DNA of 47,529 bases from Thermoleophilia bacterium UBA6103 (GTDB taxonomy: Bacteria; Actinomycetota; Thermoleophilia; UBA2241): the NCBI GenBank assembly GCA_002423545.1, contig DIWP01000012.1, forward strand, positions 20,366 to 67,894. The letters are read 5' to 3'. Under the pieces are notes generated by a model, which had not been told where the DNA came from, ran no database searches, and was given only the letters and a program-made list of their open reading frames with translations. The position numbers and the translations under genes are program-made. Shown here piece by piece: positions 32,269 to 40,310 of the stretch. The first letter of the stretch is position 1; each line of letters opens with the position of its first letter.

Positions 32269-32669
32269 CGACGGTGATCGTCGACGCTTCGGCACTGCTG
32301 TCGCTGATCTTCGCCGAGCCGATCGCGGAGGCTGTGGAAGAACGTCTGCGGCGTGCCGACGCTATCGGCATCGGTGCGCCCACTCTGACCGAGGCTTCCC
32401 TCGTTCTCGGCAGCCGGCTCAATCGCGACCCCATGCCGCTCCTCGGTCGCATCCTGCAGGAGTACGCCGTCAACGTGGTGCCGTTCTCGCAGGAGCACTG
32501 GGCGGAGGCCACCGATGCCTTCATGCGCTATGGCAAGGGGCGACACCCGGCCGCGCTGAACTTCGGCGACTGCATGACCTACGCCGTCGCCAGGCTCAGC
32601 GAGCAGTCTCTGCTGGCCGTCGGCGACGACTTCCCCCAGACCGACCTCCAGCTCGAGCCGCTGGGCTAG
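32265..32669 (+). CDS. vapC: VapC-type PIN-domain toxin
   Basis: A 134-residue PIN-domain RNase: VIVDASALLSLIFAEP gives the first Asp, PTLTEASLV the Glu, FGDCMTYAVA the third acidic residue and LLAVGDDFPQTDL the last. VapC toxins cut tRNA or rRNA and are held by VapB. The GTG at 32265 overlaps the vapB stop. It is a complete, probably active pair. Confidence 0.92.
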   Translation: MTTVIVDASALLSLIFAEPIAEAVEERLRRADAIGIGAPTLTEASLVLGSRLNRDPMPLLGRILQEYAVNVVPFSQEHWAEATDAFMRYGKGRHPAALNFGDCMTYAVARLSEQSLLAVGDDFPQTDLQLEPLG

Positions 32670-32711
32670 TTGACCGCTCGAACACGCCCTTTTGCAGGAT
32701 GATCACAAACT

Positions 32712-32749
32712 ACTCAGGACACTGAGTTAGTTTGCTCAACGTCCTGAGT
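32712..32749. terminator. Long hairpin between vapC and the Mo-enzyme gene
   Basis: ACTCAGGAC (32712-32720) pairs with GTCCTGAGT (32741-32749), and inside it TGAG pairs with CTCA across a symmetric AC/AC internal loop, with an 8-nt loop. It lies 3 bp from the stop of the convergent oxidoreductase gene and 43 bp from that of vapC: a bidirectional terminator or possibly an operator-like dyad. Confidence 0.6.
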
Positions 32750-32752
32750 AAG

Positions 32753-34888
32753 TCATGAGGCCGGAGCGGCCGCTCGCACCTCCACCATCGTCGAGTGCAG
32801 TCGGGCGCCGCGGCTGGGTAGGGTGGGCTCGGCGCTGGTGAGCACGTTCGCCGAGCCCGCCGTGTCGCAGCCGTCCTTGTCGAAGTCCGGCTCGATGCCG
32901 GCGAGCAGCGAGACCACGCCTTCGCGCACGTCCGCGGTGACCCGGCAGCGGCAGCGCACCCTGCCCTGCTCGCTGGTGACCAGCACGACATCGTCGTCGG
33001 TCAGCCCGCGCGCCGCGGCGTCCGCAGGGTTCATCCACAGCGTGCGATCGTCGCGCTCGCGGAACCACGGGATGGCGGCCAGCTGCGTGTGCACCCGCAG
33101 CGCCGACTTGGGCGTCACCAGGCGCAGCGGCCGCCCGGGCTCCTGCGGCAGCACGCGGGCGGCCGGCACCTGCGAGAGGCCGGCGGCCACGCAGGCCGCG
33201 CCGGCCAGCTCCACCCGTCCGGACGGCGTGCTCAGCGGGGCCGCCTGAGGGTCGGCGGCGAACGCGGCCAGCCCCACCCGCTCGCGGTCCGCGCCCCAGT
33301 GGATGCCGGTACGCCGGAAGGCGTCCGGGTCCGCGACCTCGGAGCCCTCCAGGAACCGGCTCAGCCAGCCCTCTTCGTCCAGACCCTCAGTGAACTCGGC
33401 GCCGCAGCCACTCGCCTCGGCCAGGTCGGCGAAGATATCGTAGTCGTCCCTGGCCTGCCCGGGCGGGGCGGCGACCCGATGCGAGTACAGCAGGTAGTCG
33501 GCCGAGGTGAACACGATGTCGCTGCGTTCCAGCCAGTGCGTCGCCGGCAGGACGACGTCGCAGTAGCGGGCGGTGGTCGTCAGGAAGAGGTCGTGACACA
33601 CGGAGAACTCGAGCTGCAGCATGGCGCGCATGCTGGTCGCCACGTCGGCGCCCTGCACCACGTAGTTGCCGCCGGTGTCGTAGACGGCCTTGATGTCCGC
33701 GGGGTAGCCGCCGGCGCGCCCGCGCAGCACGGCGTCGGCCCAGTCGTTGCAGGGGATGCCGGCTTCGACGGGATTGTCCGGCACCGGCATGCTGCCCACG
33801 CGCGGCGCCGGCAGGCCGCCCCAGGTGGCGCCGCCGCTGGACCCGCCCGGTCGCCCCAGGTCGCCGGTCACCGTCTGCAGGGCGATCGCCAGGCGCACGG
33901 CGTCCTCGCCGCCGACGGTGCGCTGTATCGACAGCCCGGGGACGAGCGCCACCGGCCGATGCTCTACCCAGGCGCGCACCAGCGCGCGGATGCGCTCTGC
34001 CGGCACGCCGCAGACACCGGCGGCCCACTCCGGCGTCGCCGCCGCTTCCGCATCCAGCCCCAGGACGCGGCGGCGCAGCAGCTCGTAGCCGTTGGCGTGC
34101 GTGGCCACGAAGGCCTCGTCCACCGCGCCGCCGGTGATGAGCTCGTGCAGCAGCGCCAGCATGAGGGCACTGTCGGTGCCGGGCAGCACCGGCAGCCACT
34201 CCGTGCCGAGCAGCCTCGCGGTGGTGGTGCGACGCGGATCGATGACCACCACCGGCACCCCGCGCCGTCCGGCCTCGCGCACCCGTGCCCGCCACTCGCA
34301 GCCCATGATGCAGTCGACCAGGTTGGATCCCCAGAGGACGATCATCCCGGAGTGCCGAAGCGTCGCGGGGTCCACGCCGGCGTGGCCGGTCCCCAGCACC
34401 ACCGGCTGCGTGTACTCGATGGCAGCATCGCTGTAGGTGGAGGTCTGCTCCACGTGTCCGCCGGTGAGGTTGAGGAAGCGGGCGGTCAGGATGTCGGTGT
34501 TGTGGAGGGCGCCGCGGCAGGAGCCGGACCCGCCCAGGGCCAGGATCGACGCGTCGCCGTGCCGCTCGCGCACCCGCGCGAGGCCGTCGACCACCAGCCG
34601 GACGGCCTCGTCCCAGCTCGCCTCGCGGAAGCTGCCCGAGCCGCGCGGGCCGCTGCGGACCAGTGGACGGGTCAGCCGGCCCGGCGCCTGCTGCTGCCGC
34701 CAGGCCTGGAAGCCGCGCACGCAGCCCTTCAGGTACGGCCCGCCGGCGGGGTTGTTCGTGATCCGCGTCACGCGTCCGCCGGCGACCGACGCCAGCAGCG
34801 GACACCCGCCGCCGCAGTCGCGATTGCAGGTGACCGGCGCCGTCGTCATGTCCTGCTCGGCCCCCGTCGCGATATCCTGCTCCGCCAC
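32753..34888 (-). CDS. Molybdopterin oxidoreductase, DMSO reductase family
   Basis: 711 residues. The N-terminal [4Fe-4S] site is C21-x3-C25-x3-C29-x26-C56 (CNRDCGGGC and KGCVRG). The Mo-bis-MGD domains follow, with GSGSCRGALHNTD, the probable Mo-ligand region TSTYSDAAIEYTQ (Ser rather than Cys or Sec), LWGSNLVDC, VVIDPRRTTTA and the C-terminal domain with LVTPKSALRVHTQ. No Tat signal is present, so it should be cytosolic. No iron-sulfur or membrane subunit gene is adjacent, so the electron partner is unknown. The GTG at 34888 has GGAGGGG; ATG 34849 is an alternative. The substrate cannot be predicted. Confidence 0.88.
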   Translation of the reverse strand: MAEQDIATGAEQDMTTAPVTCNRDCGGGCPLLASVAGGRVTRITNNPAGGPYLKGCVRGFQAWRQQQAPGRLTRPLVRSGPRGSGSFREASWDEAVRLVVDGLARVRERHGDASILALGGSGSCRGALHNTDILTARFLNLTGGHVEQTSTYSDAAIEYTQPVVLGTGHAGVDPATLRHSGMIVLWGSNLVDCIMGCEWRARVREAGRRGVPVVVIDPRRTTTARLLGTEWLPVLPGTDSALMLALLHELITGGAVDEAFVATHANGYELLRRRVLGLDAEAAATPEWAAGVCGVPAERIRALVRAWVEHRPVALVPGLSIQRTVGGEDAVRLAIALQTVTGDLGRPGGSSGGATWGGLPAPRVGSMPVPDNPVEAGIPCNDWADAVLRGRAGGYPADIKAVYDTGGNYVVQGADVATSMRAMLQLEFSVCHDLFLTTTARYCDVVLPATHWLERSDIVFTSADYLLYSHRVAAPPGQARDDYDIFADLAEASGCGAEFTEGLDEEGWLSRFLEGSEVADPDAFRRTGIHWGADRERVGLAAFAADPQAAPLSTPSGRVELAGAACVAAGLSQVPAARVLPQEPGRPLRLVTPKSALRVHTQLAAIPWFRERDDRTLWMNPADAAARGLTDDDVVLVTSEQGRVRCRCRVTADVREGVVSLLAGIEPDFDKDGCDTAGSANVLTSAEPTLPSRGARLHSTMVEVRAAAPAS

Positions 34889-35052
34889 CGACGTCCCCTC
34901 CGACGTACCCCTCCGGCACGCTCCCCCAGCGCGCCTCTCCGGAACGTCCTTTCGACGCACCGTTCCGACGCGCGCTTTCGACGGATTCGAAGGCCGAGGA
35001 TAGCAGACCAACAAGCCGAGGCTGCGTTGTTGCGCCATGGCAAACGCGCACT

Positions 35053-35120
35053 CTGCCGTATCGTCACCCCGGAGTCCGCATCGTCATCCTTCCCAGTCCG
35101 CCACCGCGCTGCTAGCATCG
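35053..35120 (+). promoter_or_regulatory. 68-bp promoter module, copy 2
   Basis: The second copy of the module at 30842-30909: tandem CATCGTCA sites, TTCCCA - 17 bp - TAGCAT. It lies 121 bp before the HicB-like gene. The gap 34889-35240 shows nothing else. Confidence 0.7.
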
Positions 35121-35240
35121 CCTGAGTCCGAACCAGCCTCGACAGGTCCCGCGCCATCGCACGCTTCGCGACTACGTTGTTGCGGATGCAGTGAGGACTG
35201 TCGATGTACTCCTCGAGCGACACAGAGGGGAAACACCGAG

Positions 35241-35573
35241 ATGACCACGCTTGAGCACTATCGGTCGCAGCCTTACCAGCGGGTCTTCGAGATCCGCTGC
35301 GATGCAGGTGAGCGGTATTTCCTCTACCGCATCGTCGAGATTCCCACCATCGCCGGCGACGGGCTGACCAAAGACGAGGCACTTGCCAATCGCCGCAGCG
35401 CCTTCGACGACTACGTCACGTGGGCTCTGGAAGAGGATCTCGACATCCCGCAGCCGGCACGTCCCGTGGTGCCCAGCGTCAGCAACACCGAGACCAGGAC
35501 CAACGGTGGTGCGGCGGGCCAAGCTGCCACGAGCGGCCCGGCCACACGGCTCATCACGGCGATAGCGGCCTGA
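35241..35573 (+). CDS. HicB-like protein, orphan
   Basis: 110 residues. The core RYFLYRIVEIPTIAGDGLTK, then EALANRRSAFDDYVTWALEE and DIPQPARP has the HicB layout (two strands, a helix and the IP-x-P end). The C-terminal ~30 residues are Thr/Ala/Gly-rich and lack a DNA-binding domain. No HicA gene is adjacent; the next gene, mazF, is convergent. It shares its promoter module with the NYN copy 3 locus. A HicB-like antitoxin without its toxin is the best reading. Confidence 0.55.
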   Translation: MTTLEHYRSQPYQRVFEIRCDAGERYFLYRIVEIPTIAGDGLTKDEALANRRSAFDDYVTWALEEDLDIPQPARPVVPSVSNTETRTNGGAAGQAATSGPATRLITAIAA

Positions 35574-35630
35574 CAGGCCGGTCCAGAGGCTCAACTCTCC
35601 GGGAATCCCGGACAGTTGAGCGAAAAGGTC

Positions 35631-35963
35631 TCAGCGCCGCACGCCAAGCGACACAAGCAAGGCCTCGTCGACACGAGCCATGACATCCGACGGCACGGTC
35701 GCCAGACACCGGCCGAGGCGCGGCTTGGCGACCGTCATGAGCTGGTCGCACTTCACCACCGACGGCTTGGGCAGAAGGTCGTCGGGCAGCCGCACGAGGA
35801 ACGGATACTCAGCGGCTGGAAGACGGGATGTGACGGCTGCCACGATGGTCGTCGACGAGGCCCTGTTGCCGATGTCGTTCTGGACCACCAGCGCCGGGCG
35901 CACTCCCGCCTGCTCGCTGCCACGCCCCGGGCTGAAGTCGACCCGGTAGACCTGGCGATTCAA
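35631..35963 (-). CDS. MazF/PemK-family mRNA interferase
   Basis: 110 residues. MNRQVYRVDFSPGRGSEQAG, RPALVVQNDIGNRASSTTIV and the later VKCDQLMTV give the MazF fold with the catalytic Arg (GVRPALVV) and Thr. TTG at 35963 is preferred: GGGAG precedes it and family members start here. The ATG at 35996 would add 11 residues and overlap the divergent gene. MazF cuts single-stranded mRNA at short motifs. No MazE antitoxin is encoded upstream on this strand, so the toxin is an orphan or is controlled by an unusual partner. Confidence 0.87.
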   Translation of the reverse strand: MNRQVYRVDFSPGRGSEQAGVRPALVVQNDIGNRASSTTIVAAVTSRLPAAEYPFLVRLPDDLLPKPSVVKCDQLMTVAKPRLGRCLATVPSDVMARVDEALLVSLGVRR

Positions 35964-35994
35964 GACCGCGCTCCCGACGTCCGATGACTCAGGC

Positions 35995-36165
35995 ATGAAG
36001 CCTTTCCGAGCCAAGTGTCCGCACTGCGGAGCGGTGTTCGAGGAGCCGTGGCATCCCACGCTGGTCCACGTGCTCTCGGACAAGCTCCTCACCTGCCCCG
36101 CTTGCGGCAAGACGGCCATGATGAAGACGAACGTGACGGACCCGGTCACCTGGCCGAAGCCCTGA
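35995..36165 (+). CDS. 56-residue zinc-ribbon protein, divergent from mazF
   Basis: A small ORF that reads MKPFRAKCPHCGAVFEEPWH, then a linker, then LLTCPACGKTAMMKTNVTDP and a short tail. Two Cys-x2-Cys knuckles (CPHC and CPAC) define a four-Cys zinc ribbon. The ATG at 35995 is divergent from mazF and overlaps its alternative ATG. The ribosome site is weak. The clear Cys pattern makes it likely real. A hairpin follows the stop. Whether it controls mazF or is an unrelated small protein cannot be told from sequence. Confidence 0.7.
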   Translation: MKPFRAKCPHCGAVFEEPWHPTLVHVLSDKLLTCPACGKTAMMKTNVTDPVTWPKP

Positions 36166-36173
36166 CGCCTCCG

Positions 36174-36198
36174 GCCATCACGTCCCTGTCGTGACGGC
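36174..36198 (+). terminator. Hairpin after the zinc-ribbon gene
   Basis: GCCATCACG and CGTGACGGC pair (one mismatch) with a 7-nt loop, 9 bp after the stop. Confidence 0.4.
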
Positions 36199-36359
36199 CC
36201 GCATCTCGGCTACGGCGGCCTCACAGGCCCGCACCGGCGGCCCGGTCGCCCCCAGACACTCTCGGTCAAGTACTCGCCCTTCTGGCGCCGGCGGCGCGCG
36301 AAGCGTACGGTGTGCGCTGCAGCCCTCGTGCGGGGCGGGATCGAGAAGGGAGAACCACC

Positions 36360-37736
36360 GTGAGACGTCCAACGACGATCCTTGCGACGATTGTCGCCGC
36401 ACTTCTGGCAACGGCGGCGGTGACGTCCGCCGACGCTGCCGGCGCTCGGTCGCACACGTACCGGATCTCGGCCGGCGCTTGGACGGCGCAGACGTCCGGC
36501 ACCATCGGTTTTCTCTCCGGCGTGTCCTGCGTCAACGCGGCCGCGGCCTGGGCGAGCGGGCAGAACGGCACCATCCTGCGCACCACCAACGGCGGCGCCT
36601 CCTGGGTCAGGCTGTCGTCACCGGCGCCGGCCGGCGAGGAAGTCACCGACGTCGAGTTCGTGAGCCCCACGACCGGCTGGGCGATCGGTTCCGCCAACGC
36701 CATCCTCAAGAGTACGAGCGGCGGCACGACGTGGTCGGCGAAGAGCTTCCTGGGCTTCACCTACCCGCCGTACCTTCTGACGCTCTCGGCCACCGACGCC
36801 TCGCATGCCTGGATCGGCGGCTATGACAGCACAGGCGGATTCACCTACGACGCCTACTACAGCATCCTCCTTGGGACCACGGATGGGTCGACCTGGTGGA
36901 GCTCGGCACCGATGGCCGCCGGCGACTACGGCCACGGCCTCACGGGCATCGACTTCGTCGATTCCCAGCGCGGCTGGGCCGTGACGGTCGACGGTTCCTT
37001 CACCATCACGACCGACGGCGGCCGCACCTGGACGACCCCCCTCTACCCGACCGGAGTCGACAGCTTCAGCGACGTCAGCTTCGCCGACGCCGCCAACGGC
37101 TGGGCCGTCGGCCAGGACTCGTCGTATGCCGGGTTCATCATGCACACCACCGACGGCGGCCGGACATGGTACCGGCAGGCGCAGAGCACGCTTGCCGCCG
37201 GACCCGTCTCCGAGGTCACCGCGATCTGCGCCGTGAGCCCCAGCGTGGCCTGGGCCGTGTGCCGCGGCGGCTTCGTGGTGTACACGACCAACGCCGGCGG
37301 CAGCTGGACGATCGAGCGGCCGACCACGCGGGATCTCAAGGACGTCTCCTTCGCGAACGCCGACACCGGCTGGATCGTCGGTGACGCCGGCACCATCCTG
37401 CGGCACGGGCCCAGGCTCGCGGTGGACACCGTGCGCCCCGTCCCCAGGGCCCTGGCCGCGGCGAAGGTGAAGCGTGGCAAGATGGCCACCCTGAAATACC
37501 GTGTCGACGATGCCGCGCCGTCCGCCGGTACGGCCACCGTGGTCATCAAGATCAAGAACGCGGCCGGCAAGGTGAAGAAGACGCTGCGGCTGGGCAGGCA
37601 GCCCACCGGGACGGCGCTGAAGGCCCGCTTCAGAGCGAATCTGAAGAAGGGCGTCTACAAGTGGTACGTCTACGCCACCGATGCCGCCGGCAACCCTCAG
37701 AGCAAGCCCGCCAGGCAGAAGCTCACGGTGAAGTGA
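36360..37736 (+). CDS. Secreted Ycf48/BNR-repeat protein
   Basis: 458 residues with a signal peptide (TILATIVAALLATAAVTSADA). The body is a beta-propeller built of Ycf48-like repeats: each has a WA(V/I)G or WAS(G) strand and a TT(D/N)GG-x-(S/T)W turn, for example ILRTTNGGASW, TITTDGGRTW, HTTDGGRTW and YTTNAGGSW. Residues ~360-458 form a C-terminal Ig-like module ending KPARQKLTVK. The start is GTG at 36360 behind AAGGGAG. Ycf48 itself assists photosystem II assembly, but in non-phototrophs such propellers are surface or adhesion proteins of unknown role. Confidence 0.85.
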   Translation: MRRPTTILATIVAALLATAAVTSADAAGARSHTYRISAGAWTAQTSGTIGFLSGVSCVNAAAAWASGQNGTILRTTNGGASWVRLSSPAPAGEEVTDVEFVSPTTGWAIGSANAILKSTSGGTTWSAKSFLGFTYPPYLLTLSATDASHAWIGGYDSTGGFTYDAYYSILLGTTDGSTWWSSAPMAAGDYGHGLTGIDFVDSQRGWAVTVDGSFTITTDGGRTWTTPLYPTGVDSFSDVSFADAANGWAVGQDSSYAGFIMHTTDGGRTWYRQAQSTLAAGPVSEVTAICAVSPSVAWAVCRGGFVVYTTNAGGSWTIERPTTRDLKDVSFANADTGWIVGDAGTILRHGPRLAVDTVRPVPRALAAAKVKRGKMATLKYRVDDAAPSAGTATVVIKIKNAAGKVKKTLRLGRQPTGTALKARFRANLKKGVYKWYVYATDAAGNPQSKPARQKLTVK

Positions 37737-37818
37737 GGGCGGTAGGACCGGTCAGCCGGCCGGCGTCCTGACGCGTCCGGTCGCCGAGCGCTGACGGCCA
37801 GACCGCCGCAGCGCCTGC

Positions 37819-38325
37819 TCAGTCCCAGGCGATCTCGATGGAGTACTCGCTGCCGGAATCGCCGGTGAGGACCATGATGACCGTGCCTTTGGCCAGCGCG
37901 GCGCTCACTTCGAGGCGGTCGCCCTTCACGACGGCGTCCCAGCCGGGCCAGGTGATGCCCTCCCAGGAGTCCGGGAGGCTGGCGCCCACCTCAAGCTCCA
38001 GGTCATCGGGGGAGTCGGTGGTCACGGTCACGACGAACGGACGCGGCTCGGCGTCCTGCCCGGCGTCTTGCTCGGCGTCCTGCCCGGCGCCGTCGCCGGC
38101 CGTGTCCACGCCGGGCACATCACACCGAAAGACATCGGCGTCGTCGGAGCCCAGCACACCGCTCACTGCGGTGCCGGGGGTGAGCACGGTGGCCGCCGCG
38201 AGCTCGTCGTTGGGCTCGTTGGCGTCGGTCGCCGAACCGCCGCAACCGGCGAGCCCCGGTAGCGCGAACACGATCGCCAGCAACACGACCGCCGGCGCGA
38301 CGACCATAGGCAGCCGAACGTTCAT
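37819..38325 (-). CDS. Small lipoprotein
   Basis: 168 residues with a lipoprotein signal (VVLLAIVFALPGLAGC, Cys about residue 28). The mature part starts TDANEPNDELAAATVL, the usual opening of pre-peptidase C-terminal-like (PPC) beta domains (EPND followed by A-x-x-L and GxxxSGxL), and ends GSEYSIEIAWD. It carries a short repeat of GQDAEQDAGQDAE. The ATG at 38325 follows GGGAGGAGG. It is probably a surface-bound beta-sandwich domain on its own. It is convergent with the Ycf48-like gene, from which it is separated by 82 bp. Confidence 0.8.
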   Translation of the reverse strand: MNVRLPMVVAPAVVLLAIVFALPGLAGCGGSATDANEPNDELAAATVLTPGTAVSGVLGSDDADVFRCDVPGVDTAGDGAGQDAEQDAGQDAEPRPFVVTVTTDSPDDLELEVGASLPDSWEGITWPGWDAVVKGDRLEVSAALAKGTVIMVLTGDSGSEYSIEIAWD

Positions 38326-38405
38326 CGATCCTCCTCCCGTACCCGTCCAGCCCATCGGAGGACGTCTACGACGGTGCTACACTGCTGTCGAGGAGGCTCT
38401 CCGCA

Positions 38406-38597
38406 ATGGGCTCACGAGGCAGACAGTACCAGACCGACGATCGCGGGCGACGCACAGCCGTCGTGCTCCCGATCGCCGAGTACGATCAGCTTCTCGAGGA
38501 CTTGCACGACCTGGCTGTCGTGGCCGAGCGAAGTGACGAGTCCCTTTTCGACAGAGACGACCTCGCGCGCCGGCTCGCCGGCGACGAACTCGTCTAG
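38406..38597 (+). CDS. Phd/RelB-type antitoxin, orphan
   Basis: 63 residues: RQYQTDDRGRRTAVVLPIAE, then YDQLLEDLHDLAVVAERSDE, the standard layout of small antitoxins paired with RelE/ParE toxins (Phd/YefM or RelB-like). The downstream ~120 bp before the next gene encodes no RelE-like protein, so the toxin is missing. Ribosome site: GGAGG is 17 bp upstream, weakly placed. Confidence 0.7.
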   Translation: MGSRGRQYQTDDRGRRTAVVLPIAEYDQLLEDLHDLAVVAERSDESLFDRDDLARRLAGDELV

Positions 38598-38720
38598 TCT
38601 GCCTCTCAAGACACCGACGCTCCGCCGCTTCCCGAACGCGTCGCCTCTCTTCATGCGCGGTGATCCAGGTGCCGATATCTGTGCGTAGGCAGTGCCGACG
38701 TCACTGGAGGTAGGAGCACC

Positions 38721-40256
38721 ATGAGGATCGCGACACGTATGCGCAGCGCTGTGCCGGCCATGGCGATAGCGGCGGCGCTCCTCGCTCTGGCCTTGGGCTT
38801 CTGTGCCACCGCGGCCGCCGGCCAGGACGCGAAGGCCGGCGACGACCAGGCGGTCACCGCGTCCGCTCTCTCCGCGCAGACGGCCGCTCCGTCCGCGCAG
38901 GCGACCGCCGCGCCCGCGCGCGGCGAGGTGACGCGCTACAAGAAGGGCTACCGCTACGAATCCAACGGGTGGATCTTCCTGCACATCGAGGGCAAGCCGT
39001 TCGCGCGCGGCGTCCAGCACGGCCGGCTGATGGCGTCCGAGCTGGCCCAGACCCGGCGTACGCTGCGGTACGTGACGCCCGACGACACCGGCAAGAAGTG
39101 GAGCTACTTCGTCAAGGTCGCCCCGCGGCTGTGGCGCGACAAGATCAGCAACGAGTACCTCAACGAGATCAAGGGCATCGCCGCCGGGGCCACCCGCGCC
39201 GGCGTCAAGATGACGTGGCAGGAAGTGCTCGCCATCAACGGTCAGATGGAGCTCACCGAGTCCTGGTGGCCGGGCGTGGTCGACGGCGACTACCGGTCGG
39301 TGGTCGACAACACGCACTGCAGCGCGTTCATCGCCACCGGCTCGTACACGAAGGACGGCGAGGTGGTCATGGCCCACAACGACTGGGACCACTTCGCCAC
39401 CGGCCAGTCCGCCAACGTGATCATCGACGTGAAGCCCGCCCGCGGGCACCGGATCGTCATGCAGACGTTCCCCGGCTGCATCGCCAGCATGACCGACTTC
39501 TTCACCACCAGCGCCGGCATCATGGGCACCGAGACCACCATCGGCGACTTCAACGGATACGCCCCGAAGAAGCTGCCCGAGTTCTACCGCATGCGCAAGG
39601 CCACCCAGTATGCGGACACGCTCGGTGAGTGGGTCCGGATCATGCAGAAGGGCAACAACGGCGGCTACGCCAACAGCTGGCTGCTGGCCGACGCCGACAC
39701 CAGAGAGATCATGCGCTTCGAGCAGGGCCTCAAGTACCAGAGCGTGGAGCGCACCAAAGACGGCTACTTCGTAGGCTTCAACAGTGCCACCGACCCGCGG
39801 ATCCGCAACCTGGAATGCGGCGGGGACCGCGACTACTACGACATCAGGACCCCGGCGGGCGCCCGTCGCGTGCGGCTCACGCAGCTGATGAAGCAGCACC
39901 GTGGGCAGATCGACACCGAGGTCGCCAAGGCCGTCCTGGCCGATCACTACGACGTGTACCTGAAGCTGCCGGACAACCCGTGCTCGCGGACGGTCGACGG
40001 CCACTACGAGCTCGACCCCTTCCCCTTCTGGCAGGCGCGGCAGCCGTACTCACCGCAGGGCGCCGTGGACGGCAAGGTGATGGACAGCGACATGGCCAGA
40101 GAGCTGAGCTTCGTGGCCCGCTGGGGCAACTCGTCGGGCATGCCGTTCGACGCCTCCGCGTTCCTTGCCGAGCACCCGCAGTGGGACCACTTCGCCGGGT
40201 ACATGAGGGACCGTCCCACGCAGCCTTGGACGCTGTTCAAGGCGGGCCTGCGGTAG
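38721..40256 (+). CDS. Secreted C45-family Ntn-hydrolase
   Basis: 511 residues with a signal peptide (AMAIAAALLALALGFCATAA) and an Ala/Gln-rich linker. The Ntn-hydrolase core includes GVQHGRLMASEL, ISNEYLNEIKGIAAGA and the likely nucleophile C200 in DNTHCSAFIATGSYTKDGEV, then MAHNDWDHF. This is the pattern of C45 peptidases/acyl-coenzyme A:6-APA acyltransferases, which mature by cleavage before the Cys; phospholipase-B-like proteins are close relatives. The ATG at 38721 follows GGAGGTAGGAG. The substrate is unknown; an acylamide or peptide is likely. Single-gene unit, convergent with the HATPase-GNAT gene. Confidence 0.85.
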   Translation: MRIATRMRSAVPAMAIAAALLALALGFCATAAAGQDAKAGDDQAVTASALSAQTAAPSAQATAAPARGEVTRYKKGYRYESNGWIFLHIEGKPFARGVQHGRLMASELAQTRRTLRYVTPDDTGKKWSYFVKVAPRLWRDKISNEYLNEIKGIAAGATRAGVKMTWQEVLAINGQMELTESWWPGVVDGDYRSVVDNTHCSAFIATGSYTKDGEVVMAHNDWDHFATGQSANVIIDVKPARGHRIVMQTFPGCIASMTDFFTTSAGIMGTETTIGDFNGYAPKKLPEFYRMRKATQYADTLGEWVRIMQKGNNGGYANSWLLADADTREIMRFEQGLKYQSVERTKDGYFVGFNSATDPRIRNLECGGDRDYYDIRTPAGARRVRLTQLMKQHRGQIDTEVAKAVLADHYDVYLKLPDNPCSRTVDGHYELDPFPFWQARQPYSPQGAVDGKVMDSDMARELSFVARWGNSSGMPFDASAFLAEHPQWDHFAGYMRDRPTQPWTLFKAGLR

Positions 40257-40310
40257 GCCGCGACCAGGAGCGTACGGCGCCGGTCGGGCGCGCACCTCCC
40301 TGACGGTCGC

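Noticed and set aside
33089..35125. 678-codon plus-strand frame opposite the molybdopterin enzyme
   Set aside because: His/Arg/Gly-rich shadow composition; the minus-strand protein has clear cluster ligands and motifs.
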